Assembly: GCA_934270345.1 (NCBI GenBank)
Contig: CAKQPT010000002.1
Span: 62,001-126,000 of the forward strand
Length of the DNA: 64,000 bases
From: an uncultured Oribacterium sp.
Lineage (GTDB): Bacteria; Bacillota; Clostridia; Lachnospirales; Lachnospiraceae
Direction: 5' to 3'
Part shown: positions 16,526-26,044 of the stretch, in pieces
Numbering within the stretch: the first letter of the stretch is position 1
Layout: every line of letters begins with the position of its first letter
Notes under the pieces: generated by a model
Told to the model about the DNA's origin: nothing
Database searches by the model: none
Seen by the model: the letters and a program-made list of their open reading frames with translations, nothing else
Program-made: the position numbers and the translations under genes

Positions 16526-17500
16526 ATGAATATCGTGTATGCATCTGACGAGGGCTACTGCCAGCATATGGCAGTGTCCATCGTGTCTCTGATTGAACAT
16601 AATAAAAGTGAGCAGCTGACCTTTCATATCCTGTCCGACGGGATCTCGATGGAGAAGGAGGATCAGCTTCGTGCCATGGTCCGTGGCTATGGAAAGAAGA
16701 TCGTATTCTATCCAATCGAGCATCTGATGGAGGAGCTCCGGGGGCAGATCTATGGTCTCGACACGGGGCGCTTCCGCATCACGACGCTCGCGCGTCTTCT
16801 GATGGGCTCGATTCTGCCACGGATGGTGACGAAGGTGCTGTACCTCGACTGTGATACCGTGGTGCTGCGTTCGATCGCACCGCTCTATCGTCTGCGCCTC
16901 GAGGAGAACATGGCGGCGATGGCGGCGGAGCCGACCATCTATCCGGAGGTGAAGGAGAAGATCGGTCTCACGGAGGAGGATACCTACTTTAATGCCGGTA
17001 TGCTGCTCATGAATCTGTCCGCATGGCGACTTGAGGATATGGAGGCGAACTGCTTCGCCTACTATAATCAGATGGGCGGACAGTTGCCGTTCAATGATCA
17101 GGATGTCCTGAATCATGTGCTGAAGGGACGGATTCGGCGTGTCGGCCAGACCTATGATTTCATCACGAATTACTACTACTTCCGCTATGAGACGCTCTGT
17201 GCGAAGTCTGCCTCCTTCGCCCGCGGTGAGTCGAAGGAGAGCTTCCATCTTGCGAAGCATCATCCGGTCATCGTGCACTTCGCTTCGGATGAGCGTCCGT
17301 GGAACCGTGGAAACCTCAATCACTATACGCGCGCCTACGATAAATACCTGAAGAAGACCCCGTTTGCCGGCGCTGCCCGTGTGAAGGGAAAGGAAGCCTA
17401 CATGGCCCTCTACCATGCGATGAACATCGCGACCTTCCTGTGCCCGCAGGTACGACAGTATATCTCAGACAGGTACTATCATGAACAGATTGAAAAATAA
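16526..17500 (+). CDS. Glycosyltransferase family 8
   Basis: 324 residues. The start MNIVYASDEGYCQHMAVSI, the KVLYLDCDTVVLRS segment with its DxD metal/nucleotide-binding motif, YFNAGMLLMNL, and the HFASDERPW segment near the end are those of GT8 retaining glucosyl/galactosyltransferases. It would add a hexose to a surface glycan on the cytoplasmic face. GAAAGG is 8 nt before the ATG; a TATAAT lies at about 16474-16479 without a clear -35. First gene of a five-gene run whose members overlap or nearly touch. Confidence 0.92.
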   Translation: MNIVYASDEGYCQHMAVSIVSLIEHNKSEQLTFHILSDGISMEKEDQLRAMVRGYGKKIVFYPIEHLMEELRGQIYGLDTGRFRITTLARLLMGSILPRMVTKVLYLDCDTVVLRSIAPLYRLRLEENMAAMAAEPTIYPEVKEKIGLTEEDTYFNAGMLLMNLSAWRLEDMEANCFAYYNQMGGQLPFNDQDVLNHVLKGRIRRVGQTYDFITNYYYFRYETLCAKSASFARGESKESFHLAKHHPVIVHFASDERPWNRGNLNHYTRAYDKYLKKTPFAGAARVKGKEAYMALYHAMNIATFLCPQVRQYISDRYYHEQIEK

Positions 17501-18464
17501 GAAAATACTCCTGATCATGCCGTTCTTCTATCACTATGAGGACGCCATAAAAGCACATCTCGAGCAGGCCGGTGCGGAGGTCTGGCTCGTGGATACAAAC
17601 ATCCATGCCTACGGCCTCGGAAAGAAGCTCGTCATGTTCTACACGAAGCTTCTCCGTGACCGCCTGGTGTACCGCTACTATGAGCAGGCACTCCGGGATG
17701 TGCCGGATACCGTCGACGAGGTCATGATCATCAAGGGGACCTGGATGACCGATGAGGTCTTCCACGCGCTGCAGGCGCGCTTCGCATCGGCCGATTTCCG
17801 GATCTATCACTGGGACAGTGTCGCGACCTTCCCGGATCAGCTCCGCATCAACCGCTTCTTCACGAAGATCTATACCTTCGATCCGGTGGATGCCGCACAG
17901 TACGGCTGGATCTACCGCCCGACCTTTTTCGAGGAGGAAATCTGCCATCCGTCGGAGGAGAAGCGCTACGACTTCCTCCTCATCTGTTCGATGCATACGC
18001 GTCGGATGGAGGTGCTCCGTAAGCTGAAGGCCCTTGCGGAGAAGCAGCAGAAAACACTCTACAGCTACATCTATGTGCCGCGGCTTCAGTACATCCGGGA
18101 GACGCTGCTCCGGCATAATCCCCTCTATGAGGGCGCCCGGGATGCACTGCACTTTCAGCCGCTCCCGCAGGCAGAGACCTATGCGCTCTATCCGCACACG
18201 CGCTGCATCGTGGACTATACCTTCCCGCAGCAGAACGGCTTCAGCATGCGGACCTACGATGCCATGGGCTGCCGCTGCAAGCTCCTCACGAACAACCCGC
18301 ATGTGAAGGATGCGGATTTCTATGATCCGCAGAACATCTATGTCTATGACCCGGATCACTTCGAGATCCCGGCGGATTTCCTGGACACCCCGTATCGGCC
18401 GCTGCCGGCGGAAGTCTATGATCGCTACCGGCTCGACGGCTTCCTGCAGGAGCTGTTCGGCTGA
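17481..18464 (+). CDS. Putative GT-B-like glycosyltransferase of the polysaccharide locus
   Basis: 327 residues, soluble. It starts NKKILLIMPFFYHYEDAIKAH, has an IYHWDSVATFPD segment and a C-terminal part with YPHTRCIVDYTFPQQNGFSMRTYDAMGC, recalling CgeB-like and other GT-B glycosyltransferases in which a conserved Glu/Asp-rich C-domain binds the sugar nucleotide. I do not recognise the exact family; the call rests on general resemblance and context. It overlaps the GT8 gene by 20 nt and is followed 11 nt later by a GT2 gene, so it belongs to the same transcript. Confidence 0.6.
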   Translation: MNRLKNKKILLIMPFFYHYEDAIKAHLEQAGAEVWLVDTNIHAYGLGKKLVMFYTKLLRDRLVYRYYEQALRDVPDTVDEVMIIKGTWMTDEVFHALQARFASADFRIYHWDSVATFPDQLRINRFFTKIYTFDPVDAAQYGWIYRPTFFEEEICHPSEEKRYDFLLICSMHTRRMEVLRKLKALAEKQQKTLYSYIYVPRLQYIRETLLRHNPLYEGARDALHFQPLPQAETYALYPHTRCIVDYTFPQQNGFSMRTYDAMGCRCKLLTNNPHVKDADFYDPQNIYVYDPDHFEIPADFLDTPYRPLPAEVYDRYRLDGFLQELFG

Positions 18465-18475
18465 GAAAGGAAACT

Positions 18476-19567
18476 ATGGTCACGGTCCTTTTATGTACAT
18501 ATAACGGCGCGGCGTACGTCCGCGCGCAGCTTCAGTCGATCCTCGATCAGACGGTGCAGGACCTGCATGTGGTGGTGTCGGATGACGGCTCCACGGATGA
18601 GACGCTGGCGATCGTCGAGGCGATGGCGGCAGCACATCCGGGGCGCATCACGATCCTCCGGCAGGATCCGCCGACCGGCAGCGCGCAGCGGCACTTCCTG
18701 AAGCTCCTCGTGGAGCGGGCCTACGATGTGCCGGGCAGCACAGAGACCACGACGGTCGATACAGATCCTGTGCAGCGCGACATAAATGATGCAGCGTCGG
18801 CACCGGGGCAGCGATCGGCGGACGGGACACGCGTTCGTGCCGACTACATCATGCTGTCCGACCAGGATGATGTATGGCTTCCGGAAAAGGTCGAGAAGAC
18901 GCTCGCGCGTATGCAGGCGGACGAAGCGGCCTGCCGGACCGCCGGAGAGGCCAATGCGCCCATCCTGGTGCACTGCGATTCACGCATCGTCGACCGGGAA
19001 CTCCGGGAGATCGCCCCGAGCTTCGTGGCCTACCAGAAGATGACGCCGTCCCGCTGCCAGCTCCAGCAGCTGCTCGTGCAGAACAACGTCGTCGGCGGTG
19101 CCCTCATGATGAACCGTGCTCTGGCGGAGCGCATCACGGAGACCCCGGCGCACTGCGTCATGCATGATCAGTGGATTGCGCTCGTGGCGAGTGCCTTCGG
19201 ACACATCGATTTCGTGCCGGAGTCGCTCTATCTCTACCGACAGCACGGGGACAATGTCCTCGGCGCCGGGAAGGGCTCCCGCATCATGGAGATCCTCGGA
19301 CGCTTCGGCATCGGCCGGAAGGACGGAAAAACGAAGGCCGAGATGGATGCACACTCGCAGGGGGTCTATCGGGAGATGTTTCTACAGGCGGAGTGCTTCC
19401 GAAGCTGTTTCGATGCGGAGCTCTCGGCACAGCAGAAGCAGCTGCTCGACGAGTTCACAGCGATTCCGAAGCGGAACCGGCTCGGGAAGATCTGTACGAT
19501 CCTCCGCTACGGCTTTACTTATAATCTATTTCACAGGACGGTGGGCGAATGTCTCTTTATCCAGTAA
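18476..19567 (+). CDS. Glycosyltransferase family 2 (RgpB-like)
   Basis: 363 residues. The start MVTVLLCTYNGAAYVRAQLQ, VVSDDGSTDET and IMLSDQDDVWLPEKVE are the GT-A core motifs; MHDQWIALVAS and LYLYRQHGDNVLGA further suggest the rhamnosyl/galactosyltransferase group that includes RgpB. About 40 low-complexity residues (roughly 84-122, rich in Thr, Asp, Ala, Ser) are inserted before the SDQDD motif, a place where relatives have a short loop. GAAAGG precedes the ATG. The next gene overlaps by 19 nt. Confidence 0.88.
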   Translation: MVTVLLCTYNGAAYVRAQLQSILDQTVQDLHVVVSDDGSTDETLAIVEAMAAAHPGRITILRQDPPTGSAQRHFLKLLVERAYDVPGSTETTTVDTDPVQRDINDAASAPGQRSADGTRVRADYIMLSDQDDVWLPEKVEKTLARMQADEAACRTAGEANAPILVHCDSRIVDRELREIAPSFVAYQKMTPSRCQLQQLLVQNNVVGGALMMNRALAERITETPAHCVMHDQWIALVASAFGHIDFVPESLYLYRQHGDNVLGAGKGSRIMEILGRFGIGRKDGKTKAEMDAHSQGVYREMFLQAECFRSCFDAELSAQQKQLLDEFTAIPKRNRLGKICTILRYGFTYNLFHRTVGECLFIQ

Positions 19568-20529
19568 ATGACATCATGGTCTCGGTGTGTGTCGTGACCT
19601 ACAACCATGGAAAGTATATCGGTACCTGCTTAGATCACATCCTCCGACAGCGCCGGAAGTTCCGCATCGAGATCCTCATCCATGATGACGCCTCGACGGA
19701 TGGCGCGCAGGAGGTGATTCGGGCCTATCAGAAGCGGTATCCGGACATCATCAAACCGATTCTCCGGGTGGAGAACCAGTACAGTCAGGGCATCACGAAC
19801 ATCTCGGGGGCCTTTAATTTCCCACGCGCGGTCGGAAGGTACGTCGCGCTGACGGATGGCGATGACTACTGGTGCGACGATTATAAGCTGCAGCGGCAGG
19901 TGGAGTATATGGAGGCGCATCCGGAATGTGGATTTACCTTCCACTCGGCGAAGGTGGTGAATGAGGATGGCGCGCTCGTGAACGGAGAGCTCATGCGCCC
20001 GTATCATGCATCCCGTGTGGTTAAACCGGCGGAGCTGGTGGATAAAGCCATCGGCAGCCCCTTCGCAAGCTTCCTCCTGCGGCGTGAAATCGTCGAAAAA
20101 CTGCCGGATTACTATGTGGACTGCCCGGTCGGCGACCGTCCGCTCGAGCTGATGGCGGCGGATTACGGGGACAGCTACTACTTCGATGAGCCGATGAGTG
20201 TGTACCGCTTCGGCATCCGCGGCTCCTGGACGGAAAACCAGATGAATGGGGACTATGTGGAGAAGCAGCGGAAATATGCTGCCGATATGTGGAAAATGTA
20301 TCACCGCTTCGATGCGGAAACCGGTGGACGCTTCCACGAAGCCTGTGAGCACGCGGGTCGACGTGTGGAATTCCTGACCGCCGTCAACACACGAAACTTC
20401 GACGTGATCTATCGGCCGGAGAATGCAGACTTTCTGCAGGAGCTGAGCCGACATGACCGTTTCTTCATCGACTTCGAGCATCGCTTCCCGAAACTGTATC
20501 ATGGACTCCGGAGATTATTAAAAAAATGA
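19549..20529 (+). CDS. Glycosyltransferase family 2
   Basis: 326 residues. VSVCVVTYNHGKYIGTCL, IEILIHDDASTDGAQEVI and YVALTDGDDYWCDDYKLQ are typical of GT2 enzymes of surface-polysaccharide loci. Donor and acceptor are not predictable. The start at 19549 has GGTGGG just upstream and gives MSLYPVND before the fold; an ATG at 19576 would remove nine residues but lacks a site. It overlaps both neighbours (19 nt and 4 nt), so translation is coupled. Confidence 0.9.
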   Translation: MSLYPVNDIMVSVCVVTYNHGKYIGTCLDHILRQRRKFRIEILIHDDASTDGAQEVIRAYQKRYPDIIKPILRVENQYSQGITNISGAFNFPRAVGRYVALTDGDDYWCDDYKLQRQVEYMEAHPECGFTFHSAKVVNEDGALVNGELMRPYHASRVVKPAELVDKAIGSPFASFLLRREIVEKLPDYYVDCPVGDRPLELMAADYGDSYYFDEPMSVYRFGIRGSWTENQMNGDYVEKQRKYAADMWKMYHRFDAETGGRFHEACEHAGRRVEFLTAVNTRNFDVIYRPENADFLQELSRHDRFFIDFEHRFPKLYHGLRRLLKK

Positions 20530-21980
20530 CAGAGAATTCACTGAAATCAAAGGTGGTGCAGGGCCTCTTCTGGAAGGTGCTCGAGCAGGGCGGCTCCCAG
20601 GGCATCCAGTTCGTCGTCGCACTCGTCCTCGCGCGTCTCATGACGCCGGAGGAGTATGGCACGATCAGCCTGATCACCATCTTCATCACCATCGCGAACA
20701 CCATCGTACAGTCCGGCTTCGCGACCGCCCTCGTGCAGGGAAAGGAGGTCGAGGACGAGGATTACTCCTCCGTCTTCTGGATCTCGATGCTGCTGTCGGT
20801 CGTGCTGTACATCGCCCTCTTCCTCGGTGCACCGTGGATCGCCGCCTACTTCCGCACACCGGTCCTCGAGGCCCTCGTCCGGGTGATGGGCGTCGTGCTC
20901 TTCCCGGGGGCCGTGGTCTCGATTCAGACCGCCTTCGTCTCCCGGAACCTCCGCTTCCGGCAGCTCTTCCAGTCGACGATGGTCGCGGTCGTGATCTCCG
21001 GCGTCGTCTCCATCGCACTCGCGATGCAGGGCTTCGGCGTCTGGGCGATGGCCGCGCAGCAGATCGTGTATTACTTCGCCCTGATGCTGGTGCTGTTTGT
21101 GACGATCCGCTGGTATCCGCGCATCCTGCTCCGGACAGAGCGCCTTCGGAAGCTCTTCAGCTTCGGCTGGAAGATCCTCGTGTCTGGTCTCCTCGACACC
21201 CTCTGGCAGAACATCTATGGCCTCATCATCGGCCGGAAATATACGAGCGCCGACCTCGGCGCCTACAACCGCGGCGAGCAGTTCCCGAAGATCATCTCGA
21301 CGAATCTCGCGACCGCCATCCAGTCTGTGCTCCTGCCGGCCTACAGTAAGAAGCAGGACGACCCCGATGCACTGCAGCGCATGGCACGCCGCTCGATCCG
21401 ACTCAGCGCCTTCGTGCTTTTTCCGATGATGGCGGGCCTCGCGGCAGTGGCGGAGCCGCTGGTGACCCTGCTCCTGACAGAGAAGTGGCTGGTGGCTGTC
21501 CCGTACCTCGTGTTGCTCGCGGTCAGCTATGCGACCTATCCGATCCACATCATCAACCTGCAGGTCATGAACGCGATGGGACGCTCGGATCTTTTCCTGA
21601 AGCTCGAAATCATAAAAAAAGCACTCGGGATCGTGATCCTGGTGCTTAGTTTACCGCTCGGCATCTGGCCGATGCTTCTGTTTAAGGTGGTGGATGAGTA
21701 TCTCTGCACCTTCATCAACGCCTGGCCGAACCGGGCCCTCATCGGCTACGGCCCGCTCTGGCAGTGGGCCGATGTCCTGCCGAGTGCAGGGATCTCCGCC
21801 GTGATGGGCGTCGTGGTCTACCTCCTGCATCGACTGCCGCTCGGGGTGCTCCCGATGCTGCTTGTTCAGATGCTGGTCGGCGTGATCGTCTATCTGCTGC
21901 TGTCGCTCCTCTTTAACCGCGAGCCCCTGCAGTATATTTACGGCCTAGCTGCAGGACGTACCCGAGCGTCTGATAGATAA
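20526..21980 (+). CDS. MOP-type polysaccharide flippase (Wzx-like)
   Basis: 484 residues with about 12-14 hydrophobic segments. The start SLKSKVVQGLFWKVLEQGG followed by LARLMTPEEYGTISLI is characteristic of WzxC/lipopolysaccharide flippases of the MOP superfamily, which move lipid-linked repeat units across the membrane. It starts in an ATGA overlap with the preceding GT2 gene. Its last 68 nt overlap the 3' end of the convergent glycosyltransferase gene. It ends the rightward run that starts at 16526. Confidence 0.93.
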   Translation: MTENSLKSKVVQGLFWKVLEQGGSQGIQFVVALVLARLMTPEEYGTISLITIFITIANTIVQSGFATALVQGKEVEDEDYSSVFWISMLLSVVLYIALFLGAPWIAAYFRTPVLEALVRVMGVVLFPGAVVSIQTAFVSRNLRFRQLFQSTMVAVVISGVVSIALAMQGFGVWAMAAQQIVYYFALMLVLFVTIRWYPRILLRTERLRKLFSFGWKILVSGLLDTLWQNIYGLIIGRKYTSADLGAYNRGEQFPKIISTNLATAIQSVLLPAYSKKQDDPDALQRMARRSIRLSAFVLFPMMAGLAAVAEPLVTLLLTEKWLVAVPYLVLLAVSYATYPIHIINLQVMNAMGRSDLFLKLEIIKKALGIVILVLSLPLGIWPMLLFKVVDEYLCTFINAWPNRALIGYGPLWQWADVLPSAGISAVMGVVVYLLHRLPLGVLPMLLVQMLVGVIVYLLLSLLFNREPLQYIYGLAAGRTRASDR

Positions 21981-22998
21981 GAGAACACTCGATCGAGAGG
22001 TATCGCAGAAGCGGTACCTCTTTTAATTTGGCCTTTTTAAGCTGCTTTCGGGTGCGGATACCCTCGAGAAGCCCCGCGGCATACTCCTTTCCGAAGCCCT
22101 TTCTCGTGAAAAAGAGCTGCTTCACGAGGAAGCCGAGGAGAAGCGGGAGGGCGTTTACGAGGAGCATGAGCGCTGGCATGTTCTTATAGAGAAGATACAC
22201 GGAATTCCGTGCGCTGAGCCGCACCTTGAAGGCGTTATACTTCGAACCGCTCGTGCCGGAGCCGACATGCTCGACCACAGCACTCGGGCAGTAGAGGATG
22301 CGGTAGCCATAGAGCTGCGCCCGGTAGGACACATCGATGTCCTCGAGGTAGGCGAAGTGATGCTCATCGAAGAGACCGACCTTCTGGAAGAGTGCCGTGC
22401 GATACATCGCCGCACCCGCGCAGGCCGAGAACACGACGGCTTCCCGGTTCCATACCGGCTTCTCTGCACACTCGCCGAGCCCGTGCTGGAACTGCCAGCC
22501 GAGGAGGGTATAGGCATCGCCCGCATCATCGATCTCATGCGGATCATGCATCTTCACCATCTTGCTGGAGAGCGCGAAGATACGCCCCTTCGAATCCTGA
22601 TCCATGCGCTTTTCGAGGGCCTCGATGAAGTCCGGACGAACCTTTGTATCGTTATTGAGCAGCAGCGTGAAAGCGTAGTGCTCCTCCATCGCCATGCAGA
22701 TGCCCTGATTGACCGCCCCGGAGAAGCCGAGATTCGCGTCGTTCAGCAGCAGCTGCCGTCGCGCAGGATCCTCTGCCTGCCACGTGCGGAGCCAGGTGAT
22801 ATCACCCTCGCCGGAAGCATTGTCGATCACGAGGGTCGTAAAATCCATCACCGTCTGGCGGGACAGCGCCTCCATGCAGTCCGGCAGGAAGCGAAGACCG
22901 TTGTAGTTCGGAATCACGACCAGGGTTCGGCAGTGGGCGCGGTGTATCGTCGGCTCTTTTCGATATGTGTGGTTGGTTGCCGTTTCAGATGTTGCCAT
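21913..22998 (-). CDS. Glycosyltransferase family 2 (WbbL-like rhamnosyltransferase)
   Basis: 361 residues. LVVIPNYNGLRFLPDCMEAL, VIDNASGEG, NLGFSGAVNQGI, FTLLLNNDTKV and FDEHHFAYLEDIDVSYRAQL are the core of the WbbL/GumI-like GT2 enzymes that often use dTDP-rhamnose, consistent with the rfb genes in the window, though the donor is inferred. The C-terminal third has a hydrophobic stretch (MLLVNALPLLLGFLVKQL) suggesting membrane attachment. AGAGG lies 6 nt before the ATG. The gene overlaps the upstream acyltransferase gene by 14 nt and converges on the flippase gene with a 68-nt overlap. Confidence 0.9.
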   Translation of the reverse strand: MATSETATNHTYRKEPTIHRAHCRTLVVIPNYNGLRFLPDCMEALSRQTVMDFTTLVIDNASGEGDITWLRTWQAEDPARRQLLLNDANLGFSGAVNQGICMAMEEHYAFTLLLNNDTKVRPDFIEALEKRMDQDSKGRIFALSSKMVKMHDPHEIDDAGDAYTLLGWQFQHGLGECAEKPVWNREAVVFSACAGAAMYRTALFQKVGLFDEHHFAYLEDIDVSYRAQLYGYRILYCPSAVVEHVGSGTSGSKYNAFKVRLSARNSVYLLYKNMPALMLLVNALPLLLGFLVKQLFFTRKGFGKEYAAGLLEGIRTRKQLKKAKLKEVPLLRYLSIECSLIYQTLGYVLQLGRKYTAGARG

Positions 22999-24157
22999 AG
23001 GAACCTCTTTTCATCCGTTTGAGCAGGCGCTGTTTCATCTGACGCCAGGCCAGAATCATCAGAGCGCAGAGTGCAAATATCAGTGCCGCGTAGCATAGAG
23101 TATAGAGTACGATGCCGACAAAGCTGCCACCGAAGAGCTGCTGCGCTGCCTGCTCGATCCCGAGGGCACGAAAATGATTCGTAAATATGAAGTGGATGAG
23201 ATAGATCGGGAAGGTCAGACTGCCGAGGGTGCGGATCGTCTGCGCTGCCCGTGCTGGAATTTCCGGGAGCATCAGGATGAAGGTGCTGATGGCGATGGCC
23301 TGCAGGCCACAGAGCATCCCACTCCAGCTGGTGTAGTAGTAATTTGCATTCAGTGCAGCGATGTCCTGCCCCATCTGCAGTCCCTTCACATAGAGCTGCT
23401 TCTGCAGGAAGAAGAGCGCGATGCTGAGCAGCAGTGCGAGGAGGAGACAGACGTGACGATCTCGAGCCTCGGCGCTTCGGTCCAGGGTGGATCGGCGGAC
23501 GGTGACGTGGCGGTAAAGAAAGCAGCCGGCGATCGCATACATGGTCGGTTTACCGATGCACTCTGGACGGTACAGGGCGATCGGCAACGGATAGAGTCCG
23601 TTCAGGTTGTCGAGTGTGAAGTGGAGAAATGCGAAGCCCATGAGAAGCAGCAGGATGCGTTCCTCGTGTGCGCGCAGGAGACCGATGATGATCGGCACCC
23701 AGAGCATCATCGTTCCATAGCTCAGGATGTACCAGAGATGCTCCGCGTAGCTTCCGAAGGAAACGACGTCGAGACAGAGAAAGCCCCTCAGCATTGAGAG
23801 GAAATCCTGGAGTGGGTGGGCCATCTGCATACTCTGAAGAAGAGAGATTTCCGGTTGCGCGATCCATGGACGCAGAAAACTGAGCGCCATGATCAGCACC
23901 ATAGCCGGACAGATTACGCTTGTCAGAAATCGCTTCCATATATGGAGGATCGACTGTGTGCCGCGAAAAAAGAAGCCACTGATCAGGAAAAAGATGGCGA
24001 CCGAAGGGCCTGAAAGCACATACATCAGGATCACACTGTCACGGAGCGTTGTGCCACTGAATGGATACTGTCGTATGTGAATGATGATGACCATAAAGCA
24101 GGCGATGACCCGCAGCAGTTCGACCCGCCAGTCCCGCGGACTCTTGATTTGATTCAT
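22985..24157 (-). CDS. Acyltransferase 3 family membrane protein
   Basis: 390 residues with about ten membrane segments. The start RDWRVELLRVIACFMVIIIHIRQY places the conserved His after the first helix, and FFLISGFFFRG and IYLIHFIFTNHF complete the acyltransferase-3 pattern (OafA/WecH-like). Such proteins O-acetylate or otherwise acylate surface sugars. It is first in a two-gene leftward operon with the GT2 gene. A TATAAT at about 24216-24221 (minus strand) is a likely -10; the -35 region overlaps the T-run of the neighbouring terminator. Confidence 0.9.
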   Translation of the reverse strand: MNQIKSPRDWRVELLRVIACFMVIIIHIRQYPFSGTTLRDSVILMYVLSGPSVAIFFLISGFFFRGTQSILHIWKRFLTSVICPAMVLIMALSFLRPWIAQPEISLLQSMQMAHPLQDFLSMLRGFLCLDVVSFGSYAEHLWYILSYGTMMLWVPIIIGLLRAHEERILLLLMGFAFLHFTLDNLNGLYPLPIALYRPECIGKPTMYAIAGCFLYRHVTVRRSTLDRSAEARDRHVCLLLALLLSIALFFLQKQLYVKGLQMGQDIAALNANYYYTSWSGMLCGLQAIAISTFILMLPEIPARAAQTIRTLGSLTFPIYLIHFIFTNHFRALGIEQAAQQLFGGSFVGIVLYTLCYAALIFALCALMILAWRQMKQRLLKRMKRGSYGNI

Positions 24158-24227
24158 ATTATCTTAACGCCTTTCCGGTTGAAGCCTGTGTCGAAGTACA
24201 TGGCCTATATTATAGCGTAGTTTTCCA

Positions 24228-24279
24228 CGATAAAGAAGAGCCTGCCACGACACAGGAATGCCCTGGTGTCGTGGCAGGC
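24228..24279 (-). terminator. Terminator after the L,D-transpeptidase gene
   Basis: On the minus strand a 14-bp perfect stem (24279-24266 with 24253-24240, GCCTGCCACGACAC arms) is followed by TCTTCTTTAT. Confidence 0.9.
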
Positions 24280-24308
24280 AGTATGGTATGTTCAGAACGG
24301 AGCTTCGA

Positions 24309-25967
24309 TTACTGTGGTTCGCCCTGACCGGCAGCGGCAGCGGATTCTGCTTCCTTCACTGCCTGCTCTTCAGCGGCGCGTGCAGCGGCATCCTGCTGTG
24401 CGGTTACGACCGGATCGGTCGGATCGTAGGTCTGGTCTCTCGGGATCGGCTGCTCGATGGCATCCTTCTCAACCGGGCCCTTATCCCATATGTCGTTGTA
24501 GATGATGACGGGTGTGCCATTTCCACAGTTGTTGTAGATCCATGCACAGTCAACCGCCTTCAGACGGATGCATCCACCGGAAACCGCGTCATCCATGTAG
24601 TTATAGTTGATGGCGTCGAGCGTGTTGTGATCCGGTGAGCTGTAGAGCAGCGAGTGGAGCAGGTACGGTCCGTTAAAGCGGCTCAGGAACTGGCAGTAGC
24701 AGCCCTTATGCATGAAGTGCCATCTGTACTTCGCGTAGATCTTGAAGGAACCGAGCGGTGTATCGGTACCGACGGTGACCATCAGGGTCTTGTACGGGAT
24801 GGTGAAGTTACCGTTGGAATCCTTCGTCATAACATAGGCGGTTCTGGTCGCCTTGTTGATGCGGATCGCGTAGCTGGACTGTGCGCCCATCACGCCGGAG
24901 AGATCCTTCAGTGCGACACCCTTCTCATCGAAGTAGATGTTGTAGCCATCGACGGCATGCCAGCCGGTCACTGCGACACCATCGACGAAGTAGTACTGGT
25001 TCGAATCCTCATCGAAGCCCCAGCCGGTATAGGCACGGCCATCACCTGTGATGTAGCGTGCACCCTCCGAGGTGATAATGACACCCTCGTTGTTTGCATT
25101 GTCCAGCGGCTTGGTGGTCTCATACGGGAACTGAACGTCCTTGCGCCAGTATGCTACCTTGATCGCGCAGATGTAGCGGTTCGGATCACCGATGACGCCG
25201 ACGGCCTGGCCCTCACGTGCCCAGTCGGTGACGGTACCATCGTTCAGGACGGCTCTGTAATACAGGGTGCCGTACTTGTGGGAGTTGCCCTTTACACGAA
25301 GCTGCATCGCAGATACGACGCCCTGGTTCGGTGTGTTCTCCTTCGATGCGGCCCATGGACCCCAGCCGGCAGTGGCATTATAGGTTCTGTAGTACCAGCG
25401 TGCGATGCCGGCGTGCTCCAGGTAGAAGCTGGTGAAGCCGTTCGGTGCATAGGCGAAGGACTCGTTCTTCACGGTGGTCGCCCAGTCGATACGGTTTCCG
25501 TTTGCGTCCTTCACGAAATAGCTGCCGAGTGGAACCAGATTGAGTACCGGATCCGCCTGCATATCACCCGTGCTGTCGACCGTCATGTATGGACGGATCG
25601 TTTCGGCTTCCGGATTGATCTTCGGCAGGATCTTGTTGCCAGTGCTGGCGGTCATGCCGCTGTTTGTGGCTGCAGCAGTTGTGGTCTGTGAAGCACCTGG
25701 CAGTACGGTGCCAACAGGTGTCTGTGTGCCCGCCGGTGCGGTGGTGTCGGCAGGAACGACGGTGCTGACGGGGGCCTGTGTATCGGCCGGCGCTGCCGTA
25801 ACCGTCGTGTTCTGATTTGAGAAATCCACCGTGGCTGTGGTGCCCGCGTCATGGATCTCGAACTGCGGGGTCAGGTTATCACCCGGAGTTGCGGCGAGGG
25901 TGGTCAGCGGCTGCGCCATCATCATAGCGGCAGCGGCCACGATCGCAAGTGTACGCTTCATACTCAT
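24309..25967 (-). CDS. L,D-transpeptidase with cell-wall-binding repeats
   Basis: 552 residues. A signal peptide (MSMKRTLAIVAAAAMMMAQP) is followed by a Thr/Ala/Pro-rich linker to about residue 120, then two ChW-like segments (GIARWYYRTYNATAGWGPW; LYYRAVLNDGTVTDWA with VGVIGDPNRYICAIKVAY), then one or two choline-binding-type repeats (AYTGWGFDEDSNQYYFVDG; GWHAVDGYNIYFDEKG), then a YkuD domain with LLHSLLYS and the catalytic SGGCIRL (Cys near 466). An Ala/Glu-rich helix ends it. The enzyme should form 3-3 cross-links in peptidoglycan or attach proteins to it, outside the membrane. GGAGG lies 9 nt before the ATG; promoter at 26009-26037; a strong terminator follows. Confidence 0.92.
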   Translation of the reverse strand: MSMKRTLAIVAAAAMMMAQPLTTLAATPGDNLTPQFEIHDAGTTATVDFSNQNTTVTAAPADTQAPVSTVVPADTTAPAGTQTPVGTVLPGASQTTTAAATNSGMTASTGNKILPKINPEAETIRPYMTVDSTGDMQADPVLNLVPLGSYFVKDANGNRIDWATTVKNESFAYAPNGFTSFYLEHAGIARWYYRTYNATAGWGPWAASKENTPNQGVVSAMQLRVKGNSHKYGTLYYRAVLNDGTVTDWAREGQAVGVIGDPNRYICAIKVAYWRKDVQFPYETTKPLDNANNEGVIITSEGARYITGDGRAYTGWGFDEDSNQYYFVDGVAVTGWHAVDGYNIYFDEKGVALKDLSGVMGAQSSYAIRINKATRTAYVMTKDSNGNFTIPYKTLMVTVGTDTPLGSFKIYAKYRWHFMHKGCYCQFLSRFNGPYLLHSLLYSSPDHNTLDAINYNYMDDAVSGGCIRLKAVDCAWIYNNCGNGTPVIIYNDIWDKGPVEKDAIEQPIPRDQTYDPTDPVVTAQQDAAARAAEEQAVKEAESAAAAGQGEPQ

Positions 25968-26008
25968 AAATTAAATCCTCCAAGATTTAAAATGTTTTTG
26001 CTGCCTAA

Positions 26009-26037
26009 AAGATAACACAAAAGCCGGGCGCTTTCCA
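26009..26037 (-). promoter_or_regulatory. Promoter of the L,D-transpeptidase gene
   Basis: On the minus strand TGGAAA (26037-26032), 17 nt, TATCTT (26014-26009), about 40 nt before the start codon. Confidence 0.55.
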
Positions 26038-26044
26038 CCCCGGG

